Assembly (NCBI GenBank): GCA_015680685.1
Contig: MNCI01007686.1
Coordinates: 22,042-86,041, forward strand
Length of the DNA: 64,000 bases
DNA from: Gnetum montanum
Taxonomy: Eukaryota > Streptophyta > Gnetopsida > Gnetales > Gnetaceae
Direction of reading: 5' to 3'
Shown: piece by piece, positions 32,478 to 44,223 of the stretch
Layout: every line of letters begins with the position of its first letter
Numbering within the stretch: the first letter of the stretch is position 1
Notes under the pieces: generated by a model
Databases searched by the model: none
What the model saw: the letters and a program-made list of their open reading frames with translations, nothing else
What the model was told of the DNA's origin: nothing
Program-made: the position numbers and the translations under genes

Positions 32478-32550
32478 GCATCAAAGTTGTTTAAATAGAA
32501 GGCAGCACCTGCTGGAGCATCAAAGCTGTTTAAATAGAAGGCAGCACCTG
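32478..32550 (-). promoter_or_regulatory. Duplicated core promoter of the CLE gene
   Basis: A 39-bp unit starting GCATCAAAG(T/C)TGTTTAAATAG is present twice (32478, 32517). Each contains, on the minus strand, a TATA-like CTATTTAAAC (32489-32498 and 32528-32537). The nearer lies about 55 bases before the ATG at 32436, a normal spacing for a plant gene with a short leader. Promoter function is inferred. Confidence 0.55.
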
Positions 32551-32589
32551 TCGTTCCTAACACTGATACATAAAGATCTTGGACAGCCA

Positions 32590-35500
32590 CATACTAGTAA
32601 AGGGTAGCGATATACTAACGTCATCATAGGAAAAGCATTCAAGAAAAGAGATAATGGACAGCTAAAAATAGTAATTGGCAGTGATACGCCTTTAAAAATA
32701 GCATTTGATATTCTTAAACCATCGTCACGTGTAAGAGGGTAGGGAAATGGCTAGGTCAAGACAAATTTTACTTTGAAAAACAAATACCTTACTAAAACCA
32801 GTGAAAAAAATCAAAACATTTTCTGTGATTTTTGAAGTAGCTCCAAACGAGGTCCTTGTATTCATATTGTTTAAACAAATTATGGTTAATTGATTCAATT
32901 CCAGACCCTTATGCATACTATCATTATGATAAAAATTATTTTACTAATTTTGAAGTATAACGGCCTAACATATTGCATCGTTGCTATATGACAATCTAGT
33001 TATGGCTATTGTTAGTTATTTAAGATTTTTGCAAAAGATTATTGAATAGTGAACATGAAATGCATGAAAATTTCAGTTTATTCATCCACGTTTATCTTAG
33101 TTTGCTTAACAAATAGCTTTTTGATTCTCAATCATTCATCAAATTTTGCAGGATATTATGTTATACTCTTCGAATTAGCACCCATGGTAATATGGTTTGC
33201 CTAGAATAACACCTTTATAGTTCTATAATTTTCAAGTTATTAATATTTTATTATTAGTAGAGCAACAAAACATCTTGAAAATGTGTTTCAATTACATGAT
33301 GATAATTGGACAAATTTGATATAGATTACTTTTTGAAAAAAAAAAAAAGTTGTTTATGTCTTTGATTATTTTGTAAAGATTGATTACTTTGATGACATAC
33401 CACCTTTTAACCTAAACCTAGGCTACCAAGCTATTACCTAAATATAAATGCTATGCAAAATAGAAACAAACGTTACTACTATTGTATGTAAAGTTGGGAT
33501 GTTTAAAGCCCTTATTCACTAAGTAGTTTCTGCTAATGTTGTAACATGACTTAATATTTGGGTGATTGAAGGTTTTTGTTCTTTGGAGATAGGTAATGCA
33601 ACTAGATTTGCTATATTTATTTTAATATTCCAAGTATATAGGAAAGGGTTAAAGGTCAATGAGAATGAGAATCGTGTTGAGGTTTCCTCTCTAGATTCAC
33701 TAATTTCTTCTTCTAGAGATTCCTCTATGCTGCTGAATTGGACTTTTTATCCCAAAGCTTAAAGTGTCTAAGTGAAATTTTTGTGATAATTGGACAAAAG
33801 ATGTTCTACTCTCTTAACATTGTTTTGGATGCATTGTTGTCTTTCCATGGTTGATGGGTAAGTCAAAATGTAAAATCTTCTTGGTTCTTAGCTAGGATTC
33901 TTGAAGTTATGGGGGTTAGAGGTGCTTCTTATTATTCTTCTATTTCTTTAGCCCTAAGGCTAAATTTCTCTTATTAGGTTCCTGAGGTATATCTTCTAAA
34001 TAAATTGGTAATTAACATTTATAATAACTCTTAGGGTTATGTGGTGGTTGGACTCTAGTAAGATTTTTCAGTTATTTAGTTTATTCCATCAAGATTCCTA
34101 ACACATACAACCCTCTTTAATACATTCATAAGCCATTAATCCTAATACCTTGCAAATTTTTTCTACCACCCTTGTGATTGAAAATTTAAAGAATATTTTC
34201 TTATAAGTTTCTTCTAATTTGGAAATTAATGATATAGATTTTTGCAATAATGTTCTTCTTTACTTTTATTTTCTTCCTTTTCCTTTTGTAAGAAAAACCA
34301 TTAAAAGAGACCCCTCTGAAAATGAATTTACATAAAAAGAAAAGAGAAAGATATGCATACCTTTTTTTTTATGAGGATCTAAGTACTACAATAACAAAGA
34401 TTAATTAAAAATAATAAAAGCAAACTAAACCCTTAATGAAAATTGACTTTGTTCGCCTCCTCAACAATGGTGCAAAACTAACAAGCTAGCAAAAGTTCAG
34501 TGCTAGATTACTTCCATTTTAGCAATGTCACCTCATCTTTGATCAACTCATGTGTCATACCCATGGAGGAATAGTTGAAAGTTAAAATGACATCAAGATA
34601 AAAGAAATAATTAGGACTCAATCCTAAATTAATTCCACACTTACGTCTCTTACACATAAGTCTAATCACCAATTCTCATCCTAGCTTCCAACATAAGCAA
34701 GCAAATTTAATGGTTTAGTCCAATTAATATAAGAAAGTATAATAATATAGAAAGCAAAAGGGAGGTATCACCCAATCAATGATTCTGCCCTACTTCCTTC
34801 ACAACAAAGAAACCTAAACAACCTCTTATGGGCTCTAATGATTGATAAGATATCACAAGGTTTGGCAAGCACGTTGTTACAACTCTTAAAAAATTGGAAA
34901 ATTCTTCAACAATCGTGGAACATTAGAGGAGTATGCATTATTATCCTTTGCACTATGCTCGAGATACCATTTATACATAGAAGACAACTTCAAATTATGT
35001 AGTGATATCCCTAGATATCACTGTGGGTAATAAGGATTGACACAAAGGGGACTATTATCCCTCAAACATCTCACTAAATTAATGTTACATGATCTCCAAA
35101 TTTTGTAATATAGAAGGGAACCATTTCAATGATAAAATTTGATATGAAAAAATTCAACTTTCCATAGTATTTTGACATGTCAATTGACTTCACTTCATCA
35201 ATGTCTCACAGTTTGATCTTGATCTCTGAATATCTCTAGATCAAATAAGATATATGAATAAATTTGAAGGTTAATCATTTCAATTTCTCACTAGAGCAAT
35301 CTCAATCAATTTAGCCCTTCTTCCTTATCACCTAGTATAGCTTCCTTAATGTTGATCAATAGGTTTGATTTTGCATTAAATTCTTAACATATCATTGTTT
35401 ATAGCTATAGCAATGACCATCAATGTAGAACTTAGTCATCTTTATTAGTTCTCACTGCATCATTATCTTACAAGGAAAATTACTTCAAAATAGCATTACT

Positions 35501-36259
35501 ACTTTACTGTAGGGCATCAATGGAATTGATGCCTAATGATACATAAAAATAATTATAAAATGAAAATACAACACATTTTAATTTGTCATAGAGGTAATGC
35601 TAAACATATGAAAAAGGAGCTTAAGGATATATATTAAAATATTAAAAAAGATAATAAGGCTATGTAAAACACAAACCAAGTATTGATTGTGGATAACAAT
35701 ACTTTGCAAATGAACATTAAAGAAATGAAGGACAAGATGCATGTAGTAAAAGAAACTACTATTAAACTTAAAGCAAAAGTATGAGGCTAAATTAAGATAA
35801 TGTGAGTAGGTATAGATAAAACTAGAGAAGATGATGACAAACTACAAAGAATTGAAGCTTTAACTGAAAAAACCTATGCTAGTTCTTTTGTTAACAAGTC
35901 ATTAGTCCTTAACAGCTTTAAGTGCTACAGAGGTATTACATAACATTTGAAATAGCATGTTTGCCAAGGAAGTAGCAGCAATGGACATTGTACAAAGCTA
36001 TAGTAATTTTTTAGGCCATATTAGTCATTAAGTTCATCAGCAACAAAACAACCTACCTAGATTACAAAAATAGATGAACTAAGCACCTTAGGAAAGATGG
36101 AAGCATGATTTTCAAATGTATAGATTGGGAGAACTTAATGTAACCTTTTTTGTGTAAAGAAAGCCTTAAGCACTATAAGTTTGTGGACCATTTGAACATT
36201 ATTCAATGTCATTTTCAATACTCATCTACAAACTCATGAGTGAAGGTGGGTTTAGTTAT
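32590..36259. other. AT-rich low-copy DNA upstream of the CLE gene
   Basis: No supported gene. The first kilobase would contain upstream control sequence of the CLE gene. Short open stretches at 33562-33762 and a Lys-rich, interrupted, coiled-coil-like frame at 35560-35900 have no recognised family. Parts after 34300 may be old transposon debris. Confidence 0.4.
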
Positions 36260-36264
36260 GTGTA

Positions 36265-37166
36265 TGATGAGTTGCATTTTTTCAATTACGTTAACATAGC
36301 CCCATCAATACAACCTCGTCGACACAACTACATTGACATGGGATTTGATGAGTTGATGTTGCCTCGTCGATGTAGTGTCTACGTTTGCTTATAAATACAT
36401 AGCTCACCTACCTTGTTTATGACATCTTTTGTCATAGTTGTAGTGGAGCTCTTGCAGTTTCCCTACTTGAAAGTTACAATATTTTTTCTAGGTGTTTTTT
36501 CTAAGTGCCCATAGTAGGAGTCAAAGAGTGTATAGATCTTTATTTGAGCATTGTTGTACCTAAGCACAACAATGTGTGCAGCAATAAAAATGAGCTTTCT
36601 GATAAACCTTGCAGCACTTCGAAATAGATTAATTGTTTATGTATGCATTTAATGTTTTATGCAATTTCCTTTAATGCTTTAAGTAATCAAGTAATATATT
36701 AAGCTAAATTAAATAGTGATTAATTAAGCACATAAGTACAACCATTTTGAGCATATGTTGGCACTTGGTAATCCCAATAACACTTAACATTTGGTAACCT
36801 AGTAGTGTTAAAAGTGTTTAATATTTGTACAACAAGTGGGAATGGATGCTTCTGGTAGGATTAGTTAGATGTAGCTAGTTATATTAAATTAGCAATTTTA
36901 TTATTTTATTTTATTCATTATTATTTATGCTTAGGTGACTTAAAACATAAAACATAAAAATGATAAAAATCATATACCTTAGTTGCACTTAACCATATCT
37001 TTGCATTTCACAAGTGTAATTGGGAAGACAAAAATTGCAATGGTTAAGCTCACTTCCTAGAGTCCAGTATACTTAGAAAGCTATAAGTCCATGGAATTTG
37101 ACTAGATCACATGTGAACGCTTAGTGATTCATATGGTTGGAAGTAGGATCTACTCACTGCTCATCA
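36265..37166 (+). repeat. 5' LTR of element B (902 bp)
   Basis: From TGATGAGTTGCATTTT to CTGCTCATCA. TATA box TGCTTATAAATACATAG at about 36390. R/U5 blocks: AGTAGGAGTC, GCAATAAAAATGAGC and two TTGGTAAYCC motifs. U3 holds TCGTCGACACAAC- and TCGTCGATGTAG-type repeats. Confidence 0.9.
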
Positions 37167-37185
37167 TTGACACCATTCCCAAGAA
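37167..37185 (+). promoter_or_regulatory. Degraded primer binding site of element B
   Basis: TTGACACCATTCCCAAGAA directly after the LTR. It matches the tRNA-Asp primer site at about 11 of 18 bases. All mismatches but one are G to A, the direction expected from decay of methylated cytosine on the other strand. Confidence 0.6.
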
Positions 37186-37332
37186 CTTGTAGTTTGATAC
37201 ATGTGCTATCTAGGACTTGGTGAATATTATTTAAGATCGTTGGAATGAATCCTAAGGTCACAATCATTCGAAAAAAAAGAATAACAATTATATTTATAAT
37301 TTAAGCACGTTGAATTTTTTCTATAATCCAAA

Positions 37333-39600
37333 ATGTCTTCTTCTCACAGGCATGATGATTCAAAACCACCAGTGCCCCAAGATTTCAAAGTGGTATACAC
37401 TCATCCGGATGAGTTTGTACCTGATTTCACCTTNGATTTCAATGATGCCTATGATGTCCCTTGCTACTCCTTTATTCATGGTGGCACCTACGATCATTGT
37501 CCCGTCATTCACCTTCATCGCGGTTTCATCCCTTATAGTTTTGATTAGATTTAGAGGAGGAAGAAGAAGATGCAGATGAAGAGGATGAAGAGGGAGGATG
37601 ACTACCAATACCATAGTGTCTACCACCTCCTCTTCGCTTCTTGTGGCGATTACTATCAGGTTTACTGTCATCATGATGCTTGCCTAACCCCTTACCTTGA
37701 TTCCCACTTTTGCCTAAACCTGGATTGTTGATAGTGGACTGTAGATTCGGGTTCAATTCCCCTTCACCAAAGTCAAGGGGTGGAGAATCTTCATGTTGAG
37801 AACCCCCAAAGGGAGGATCCTCATTATTGTATTGGTTTAATAAGAGCAAGGGGTTGGTGAACTACTTCCCCTTCATAGCTTCATGGTGCATGGTGCTGAT
37901 CTCATTTATGTTGTGTTTCTATGGTATGATAGTCCCAATAGTCATGGTCCTACACAACATATTTCTTATGGAGGTCTTGGATGCCCAACCTCTTAAAAGT
38001 TTGGAGCAACATCCCAGGAATAGATTAGTNGCCACAGATCCATCTTTAGGCCTTTCACAATGCTTGCGCCTTGCAGAACATAGAAAACAACTAGCAGAAA
38101 CTTAAGCTATTCCCCATGACACTCATAAAAGAAGCAAAAAGTTGGTATTGCTCCTTGGAGCTTAAATCAATTCACAGATGGAGTACAATACTTGAGTTGT
38201 TTAATAACAAATATCAAATGTACTCCAAAGTATCCAATTTGAGAAAGCAAATCCAAGGTTGACGACAAGAAACACACAAACCCTTGGATGTAACCATGGG
38301 CAAGTATTATTTCCTTTTGCACAAATATCCTAGCCATAGTTATTCTCAACAAGAGTAGCTAGCCCATATCATAGATGGGCTTCAATCAGAAATGAGGAGA
38401 ACTCTTGGGGTCTATGCCCAAGGGAGACTATCAGAACTAAGAGCCCATCAGATTCAAAGGCTGATTGAGCAAGTTGCAAAAGAAAAAGAAGAGTTGAAAA
38501 AATGAGAAAGTGCTAAGGAGTATAACTAGAACCCTTCAATCAGAAAAAGGAAGGTTTGATTCTGTGATAGTAAGGGGGAGGTACCACTTAATGAAGTGGT
38601 GCAACGAAAAACCTTGCCAATTCAAAAATCTGTCTGAAACTTTGACTAAGGTTGACAAAATGTGAGAATCTTTGGAGGAAAAATTTCAAATTGCTCTAAA
38701 AATTACAAAAGAATCCAAAACGCAAGGTAATGATCATGACTGCAGGAGAAGAAAAGAAGTTGAACATGCCTACCAAAGGGGTAAGGATAAAGTTGTGATA
38801 GTAGAAGAGGTTGTGGAGTCAAAATTAGATGACGATGATGGGTGTGGCATTTGCCAATATGAATATCCCAAGGGATGTTGCCCTATTATGTCACACTTTC
38901 AAAAATCTAGGATGTATGCTTTGAATCCTAAACTAGCACAAAGGCAAGCACCCAGAAGGTTTCCTTATCCTCAAGGCAACCCAAGGTAGTTCCACCAATA
39001 ACAATAGGCTTGTTATCCAAGTGGAACTCCACCACAACTGTACGAGTAGTGCTATCAATGGCAACATCCATAGTCATGGGGGATACCACCACCAAGGCAA
39101 TAGTACCCTTACAAGTAGCCAAATCTATATGGGTACTATGTTTAGCAACCCATGTCTCCACATGACTCTTCTAGTCATGCTTCTTTTCAGCATCACTATT
39201 ACCCTCCAAAGTATTACTGAACTTATTTTCCATCTCTTGTAGGGGAATCCCCATATCCTTATCACCCTTATCATCCTTCAACACATGTTCCTCAACCCTC
39301 AACTCAATTATTACCTACTCCATCCATGCAAGGAAAAATTCACATGCAATCGCAACAACATAATGCTACCAAGGTTGTTAACTTACAACTGACTCCTCAG
39401 CCAAGTGGTTCGAAACCCAAATCCCATAAAAGAATATTCTTCTGAACCAATAGCCCTACTAAGCCCTCACCTACTGCGGTTGGTCGTCCTATGTCTCCTT
39501 CATCCTTTGCATCCATTCCTTTCCAAAGCCCTTCAAACCAAAGGCCTCCCAAGATCCACACTATCATGTTAACCCATGATGTATTTGATTGGATCAAGGC
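37333..39600 (+). pseudogene. Gag of element B, with an inverted internal segment
   Basis: The start is ATGTCTTCTTCT (MSSSHRHDDSKPP), parallel to MFSS in A and C. The central domain at about 38040-38345 reads WYCSLELKSIHRW, YQMYSKVSNLRKQIQG and KYYFLLHKYPSHSYSQQE. The knuckle at about 38850 is CGICQYEYPKGCC, with the zinc-binding His changed to Tyr. A Pro/Gln-rich tail follows to the protease. Stops and frameshifts are present throughout. 37526-37849 lies inverted relative to the rest. Confidence 0.75.
37526..37849 (-). pseudogene. Inverted Gag-like segment inside element B
   Basis: An open minus-strand frame of 107 codons: basic Gly/Lys/Arg-rich part (GKSGNQGKGLGKHHDDSK), then HKKRRGGGRHYGIGSHPP and a Ser run. 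It resembles the Ser-rich part of the C Gag N-terminus (GRYINHGDSPSFPSSSSSS), which is sense to its own element. The opposite strand is broken here, so a local inversion of about 0.3 kb is the simplest reading. A chance antisense frame is the alternative. Confidence 0.5.
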
Positions 39601-39639
39601 TAGTAACTTTCCTAGTAAAAAAACTGATCTTGGAAGTCC

Positions 39640-40030
39640 TCTCATCTACTTGCAGATTACTAGGAATGAGCCATGCAAGGCTCTTCTTTATTCAAGTTTT
39701 GGTGTCAACCTAATTTTCCATGAAATGTACAATGCCTGGAACTTGCCTCCTCTCAAGAAGAGCAACATCTGTTTAGAATTGAAAAATTAGTCTATTACTA
39801 TTCCCTTAAGGCTAATGGAGGACATTGTAACCATTGTTTATGGGTGGTCGTATCTTGTCGATTTCCTAGTGATCAAAGTTGAAAATTGCAAGGGTGACTT
39901 TCCAATCATTATGGGAAGGACTTGGTTGAGCACTATTGATGTGCGAATGGGCATCAGAGATCTTTCCCTGGAGATTTTAGGGAAAATGCATTTGAAAAGA
40001 TCAAGACGAAGTGAGTTCCCTACATTGCAT
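39640..40030 (+). pseudogene. Protease of element B, active site lost
   Basis: CKALLYSSFGVNLIFHEMY aligns with CKALLDSGSGVNLISHDMY of A; the catalytic D-S-G is YSS. The later block DFPIIMGRTWLSTIDVRMGI is preserved. There is a stop near 39789. Confidence 0.7.
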
Positions 40031-40479
40031 ATAGTGATATAAGGTGCAACTATGTATAGAAACTCTAGTCTATTAAAAGCACATTAATCAAAACATGCAA
40101 ATAGTATGCAAATGAATCTAAAATCCAAAAGTGCATGTACATAGCAACAATCACAAATTAGGAGGGTACCCAGTGGCTGACAACTGATTCTAAAAGTAGC
40201 AAACTTTGCATGGAACCTACTGAGAGCCTAACTTATGCCTATGTTGAATACATGAATAAATTGGAGCAAGTTCATCACCAACTCTTTGATGATGAACCTG
40301 ATGATACTAATTGGGGAGAGTTGGAAATCCCTGAAAGTTTTAAACATGAGTCCTTAGAGTTGAAAACTCTACCTANCTCCTAAGCAAAAAAGGATGTTAT
40401 TGAAGGTGTTTAATCAATGGCCAATGGCCTTTTCTTAGTTATATCCTGAACTCACAAGAATTGATCCTAGGATATGCCA

Positions 40480-41770
40480 TCATTGCAGCTATACCAATTC
40501 AACCATGAAGCCAAAGAGGCAGCCCCAACGGTAGCTGAACCCCAAATTAAAACAAATCATCAAAGAGCAAATTGAACAACTCCTCAAGGCAGGATTCATC
40601 TATCCAATTATAGATAGTGAGTGGGTTAGCCCACTTGCAATTGTGCCAAAGAAAGGTGGAAAGTGGTGGAACTATATTGATTTCAGGTTGTTGAACATGG
40701 TGACATTCAAAGATCATTTTCCATTACCATTTGTGGACCAAGTGTTAGACACTATTTCTAGGCATTACTATTATAGCTTTCTGGATGATTATTATGGCTA
40801 TAACCAAATTTAGATTGTGCCCAAGGATCAAGCCAAAACAATATTCACAAGTTCCTAGGGGACTTTTGCATATCGTAAGATGTCATTTGGTTTGTGCAAT
40901 ACCCCTGTAACTTTCCAACCCTTGGTCCTAAGAATTTTTCAACAATAAATTGGTAGCAAGGTGTAAGTCTTCATGGATGACTTCTCCACCTATAGTGCTA
41001 TATTCGAACAAGCCCTGGACTGCCTTGAGGAAGTGCTTAAAAGGTGTGTGGAGACTAATCTTTGACTCAATTGGCAAAAGAGCCATCTCATGGTCTAGGA
41101 GGGCATTGTATTGGGGCACAAAATTCCTCAAGTAGGGATTGAGGTGAACTTTGAAAAGATTCAAGTAATCCAAGGAATAACCCACCAACCAGAAATCATT
41201 AAAAATGTCTGATCATTCCTTGAACACATTGGCTACTACTAATGATTCATAGAGAATTTCTCTAAGGTTGCGAAACCATTGGTCAAGCTCACAAAAAAAG
41301 ATGTTCCATTCATATGGACCAAGGAATGCAAGAAGGCATACCACTAACTTAAGGAGAAGCTTGTAGAGACTTCAATTCTATGAGCACCTAATTGGTTTCT
41401 TCCATTTCACATCATGATGGATGCATCAAACTATGCCTTGGGAGTTGTGCTTATGTAGTTGGATGATCAAAAACATCCATATTACATCCACTGCACAAGC
41501 CAAAGCATTGTGGGTGCACAACTTAATTACACCACAATAGAAAAAGAGCTAATGGTAGTGGTGTATGCTTTGGAGAGGTTCAAGCACTATGTGCTTGGAT
41601 ATAAGCTGTTTATAGATACTGATCATAGTGCCATTTTCTTCCTGATGAATAAACCAACGGTGAACCCCCATGTCATACGGTGGTTGGTGATCTTACACGA
41701 GTTCAATCTTACAATGATAGATCGAAAGGGGACTGAGAATGTGGTCGCTAATCACTTGTCTCGATTATAA
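40480..41770 (+). pseudogene. Reverse transcriptase and RNase H of element B
   Basis: EWVSPLAIVPKKGGKWWNYI, SFLDDYYGYNQI (Asp kept), KMSFGLCNTP and FMDDFSTYSAIFEQAL at about 40970 (motif kept), then LNWQKSHLMV. The RNase H at 41400-41770 is well preserved: FHIMMDASNYALGVVL, LNYTTIEKELMVVVYALERF (Glu), LFIDTDHSAIFFLMN (Asp) and ENVVANHLSRL. Stops and frameshifts occur at about 40810, 40858, 41064 and 41220. Confidence 0.8.
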
Positions 41771-41989
41771 TGGGACAATAAAGAGGATGAAAGCCCACTC
41801 TCTAATCAATTTTCTAATGAACTCTTCTTTGTCAATGCAATAATTAAACAAGTGCTCATTAAACCAAAATGGTATGATGACATCCTCACTTATGTTCTTA
41901 CTCAAGAGATGCCACAAGAGCTAGACCACTGGAAGAAATAATAGTTTCTTCATTAGGCCAAACGTTTCATGAACATTAATGAATACCTT

Positions 41990-43080
41990 TATAAGGTGTG
42001 CACTAATGACCTAATTCATTGGTGTGTTCCTAATGCTAATGAACTATGTGTTCTCCAAAACACTCATGAGGGTCCTTATGGGGGCCACTATGTAGGGAGA
42101 TGCATGGTCATTAAAATCCTAATGGTAGGGTACTATTGACCAAAAATCTTCAGAGATGTCCACCAATTCGTCCACTCCTGTGAACATTGTCAACAAGATG
42201 GTGGGATGACTGCTTGAATGGAGGGACCTCAGCAATGGATCCAACCACTAGAACCCTTTGACATATGGGGCACAGACTTCAAAGATCCCATCACATCCAT
42301 GTCAAATGGAAATGCATACATAATAGTCATTGTTGACTATTGTACAAAATGGGCAGAAGCAACAGTTGTCACCAACTGTACATCTTTCACTATTACATGA
42401 TTTCTACAACAAAATGTTGTAAACAAGTTTGGAGTGCCATGTGCACTTATTTCTAACAATGGTACTCATTTTATAGGTGTTATTTTTTGCAAGCTCATGT
42501 AACAGTTGGGGGTTGAACATAAATTAACAACATCATACCACCCCCAAGCTAATGGTCAAGCAGAGGTTACCAATAAGGAGATCACAAAAGTCTTAACAAA
42601 AACAATTAGCAAATATAGGAGAGACTAGAGTGCAAAACTTAATGATGCACTTTAGGCATACCACTCAACATGGAAACTTCCTATAGGAAACTCTCCCTAT
42701 GAGCTAGTGTATGGAAAATCACCAACTCTTCTAATTTAATCTAAGCTTTGTACACTTTCAACAGCTTGTGAACTTGAACTTGACCTGAGCCTAGCACAAA
42801 AAAAGAGATTGATCAACCTTAACGTGCTAGATGAGAATCAATTGATGACCCTATCCTTGAATGAAGTGCACAAAGCATTCAATACACAACACCATGACAT
42901 TAGGATGAGGAAAGTGAAATTTCAACCTAGAGACAAGGTCCTTTATTGGAACTTCACATACATACCTCAATGAACTAAGTTCTAGACATTGCGGGAAGGA
43001 ACTTATATCATTTATGAAATCTTTCCTTCTAGGATCATGTTGATTTACAAACCTAAGGGCCCAAACAAAAAGTAGCTAGT
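41990..43080 (+). pseudogene. Integrase of element B
   Basis: Zinc-binding part: NTHEGPYGGHYVGR then CEHCQQDG (H2C2, 42060-42200). Core: FDIWGTDFKDPI (first Asp), CALISNNGTHFIG where the second Asp is Asn, and YHPQANGQAEVTNKEI with the Glu. C-terminal part: LAQKKRLINLNVLDENQL and KVKFQPRDKVLYWN. Several TAG/TAA codons replace Trp or Gln. Confidence 0.8.
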
Positions 43081-43084
43081 CAAC

Positions 43085-44223
43085 ACACAGTAAGTCAAAC
43101 CTTTCCATGAGCCCACACAAACTAGTGCAAGTAATGCCTCATTGGATGGATGACCTTGCTCAATCTTTTGGATCTCCTCCTTTCAACTTAGTTGTGGTGG
43201 AGATGGCCATCCATGCTAACTATATAAGTGGCTCTTCAATTTTTCTACTTTTTTGTTTTTACAACTTTTTGTTTTACACTTTCTTTATTTTTATGTCATT
43301 TTTTTTCACTTTGTTATTTTTCCAAATTTTTTTTTACAACATCATTAATATGTTTTATTTTTCTTGAATATTTTTACAATTTCTTGTATAATTTACTTTA
43401 TTTTGGTATGAATTTTTCCTATCTTCCAATATAAGTGCTTTATTCCCAATAGAACTTAGTGATACTGTAGTTGTTTACTAATGGTGGTTTGTACCTAATG
43501 TTTTTGATTGCTAATGTCTAGTTTCTATTTTTGAATTTTGATGACCAATGACTAAGATAGGTTTCTTTCTCATGGAATAAGCAATGAGTCCACATCATCC
43601 ACCCATCCACCAACTCTATGGTTTTCCTAGTTTTGGAAATATGAGATTCCTTCTTCATTAATAAAACTTTAATGAACTTGTGACCTTGGTAGTTTTCAAA
43701 CTTGGGAAAGCTTCAAAGGCTTGAAAAGGATGTGACTTCAAGGCGATTCTAGATGGTGTACATGCAATGGAAAATTCTATATATAGCATCCACCACTTAG
43801 AAATTTTTTTCCATTTACTTCAAACATAAGGGGAGTTTTTGCAATTTTTCAAAGCTCAAAATCTTCCAAAGCCCATAACGTTCAAATCATTTGTCTGATT
43901 CACTCCATTCTTTAGCCCTGCAACTTCTGGAGGTACGCTTTATGTCGCAGGGACCACAAACCTTAGGTTTTTGAAAGAAAATTTTTTAGAATTTTTCTAA
44001 CTCCCCCATTGGTTTAATAAATAAAATAATATTAAATTATCAACCTATGAGAGTTAAACCCTTCCAACACACTCAAGTAAGCTATTTAATTAAATAATAT
44101 TCAAATAATCAAACCAACCATGATCACAACTTAGCCAAGTGTAACTACCCCAAAAGATAAGGCATTCCAAATATTTCAAAATTACACGTTAAGAACTAAT
44201 CCTTGGTCATGTTGTGATTACAG
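43085..44223 (+). other. Non-coding spacer of element B between pol and ORF2
   Basis: The T-rich tract 43235-43400 (TTTTTGTTTTTACAAC), CAATGAGTCCACATCATCCACC at 43583 and GGATGTGACTTCAAGG at 43728 match D in the same order. The hydrophobic ORF at 43107-43434 comes from the poly-T composition and is not a membrane protein. The spacer ends GTTGTGATTACAG at the ORF2 junction. Confidence 0.65.

Noticed and set aside
43107-43434. Hydrophobic Phe-rich frames that look like membrane proteins
   Set aside because: They result from a poly-T tract in the retroelement spacer; D has the same tract at 300-400 with different frames.
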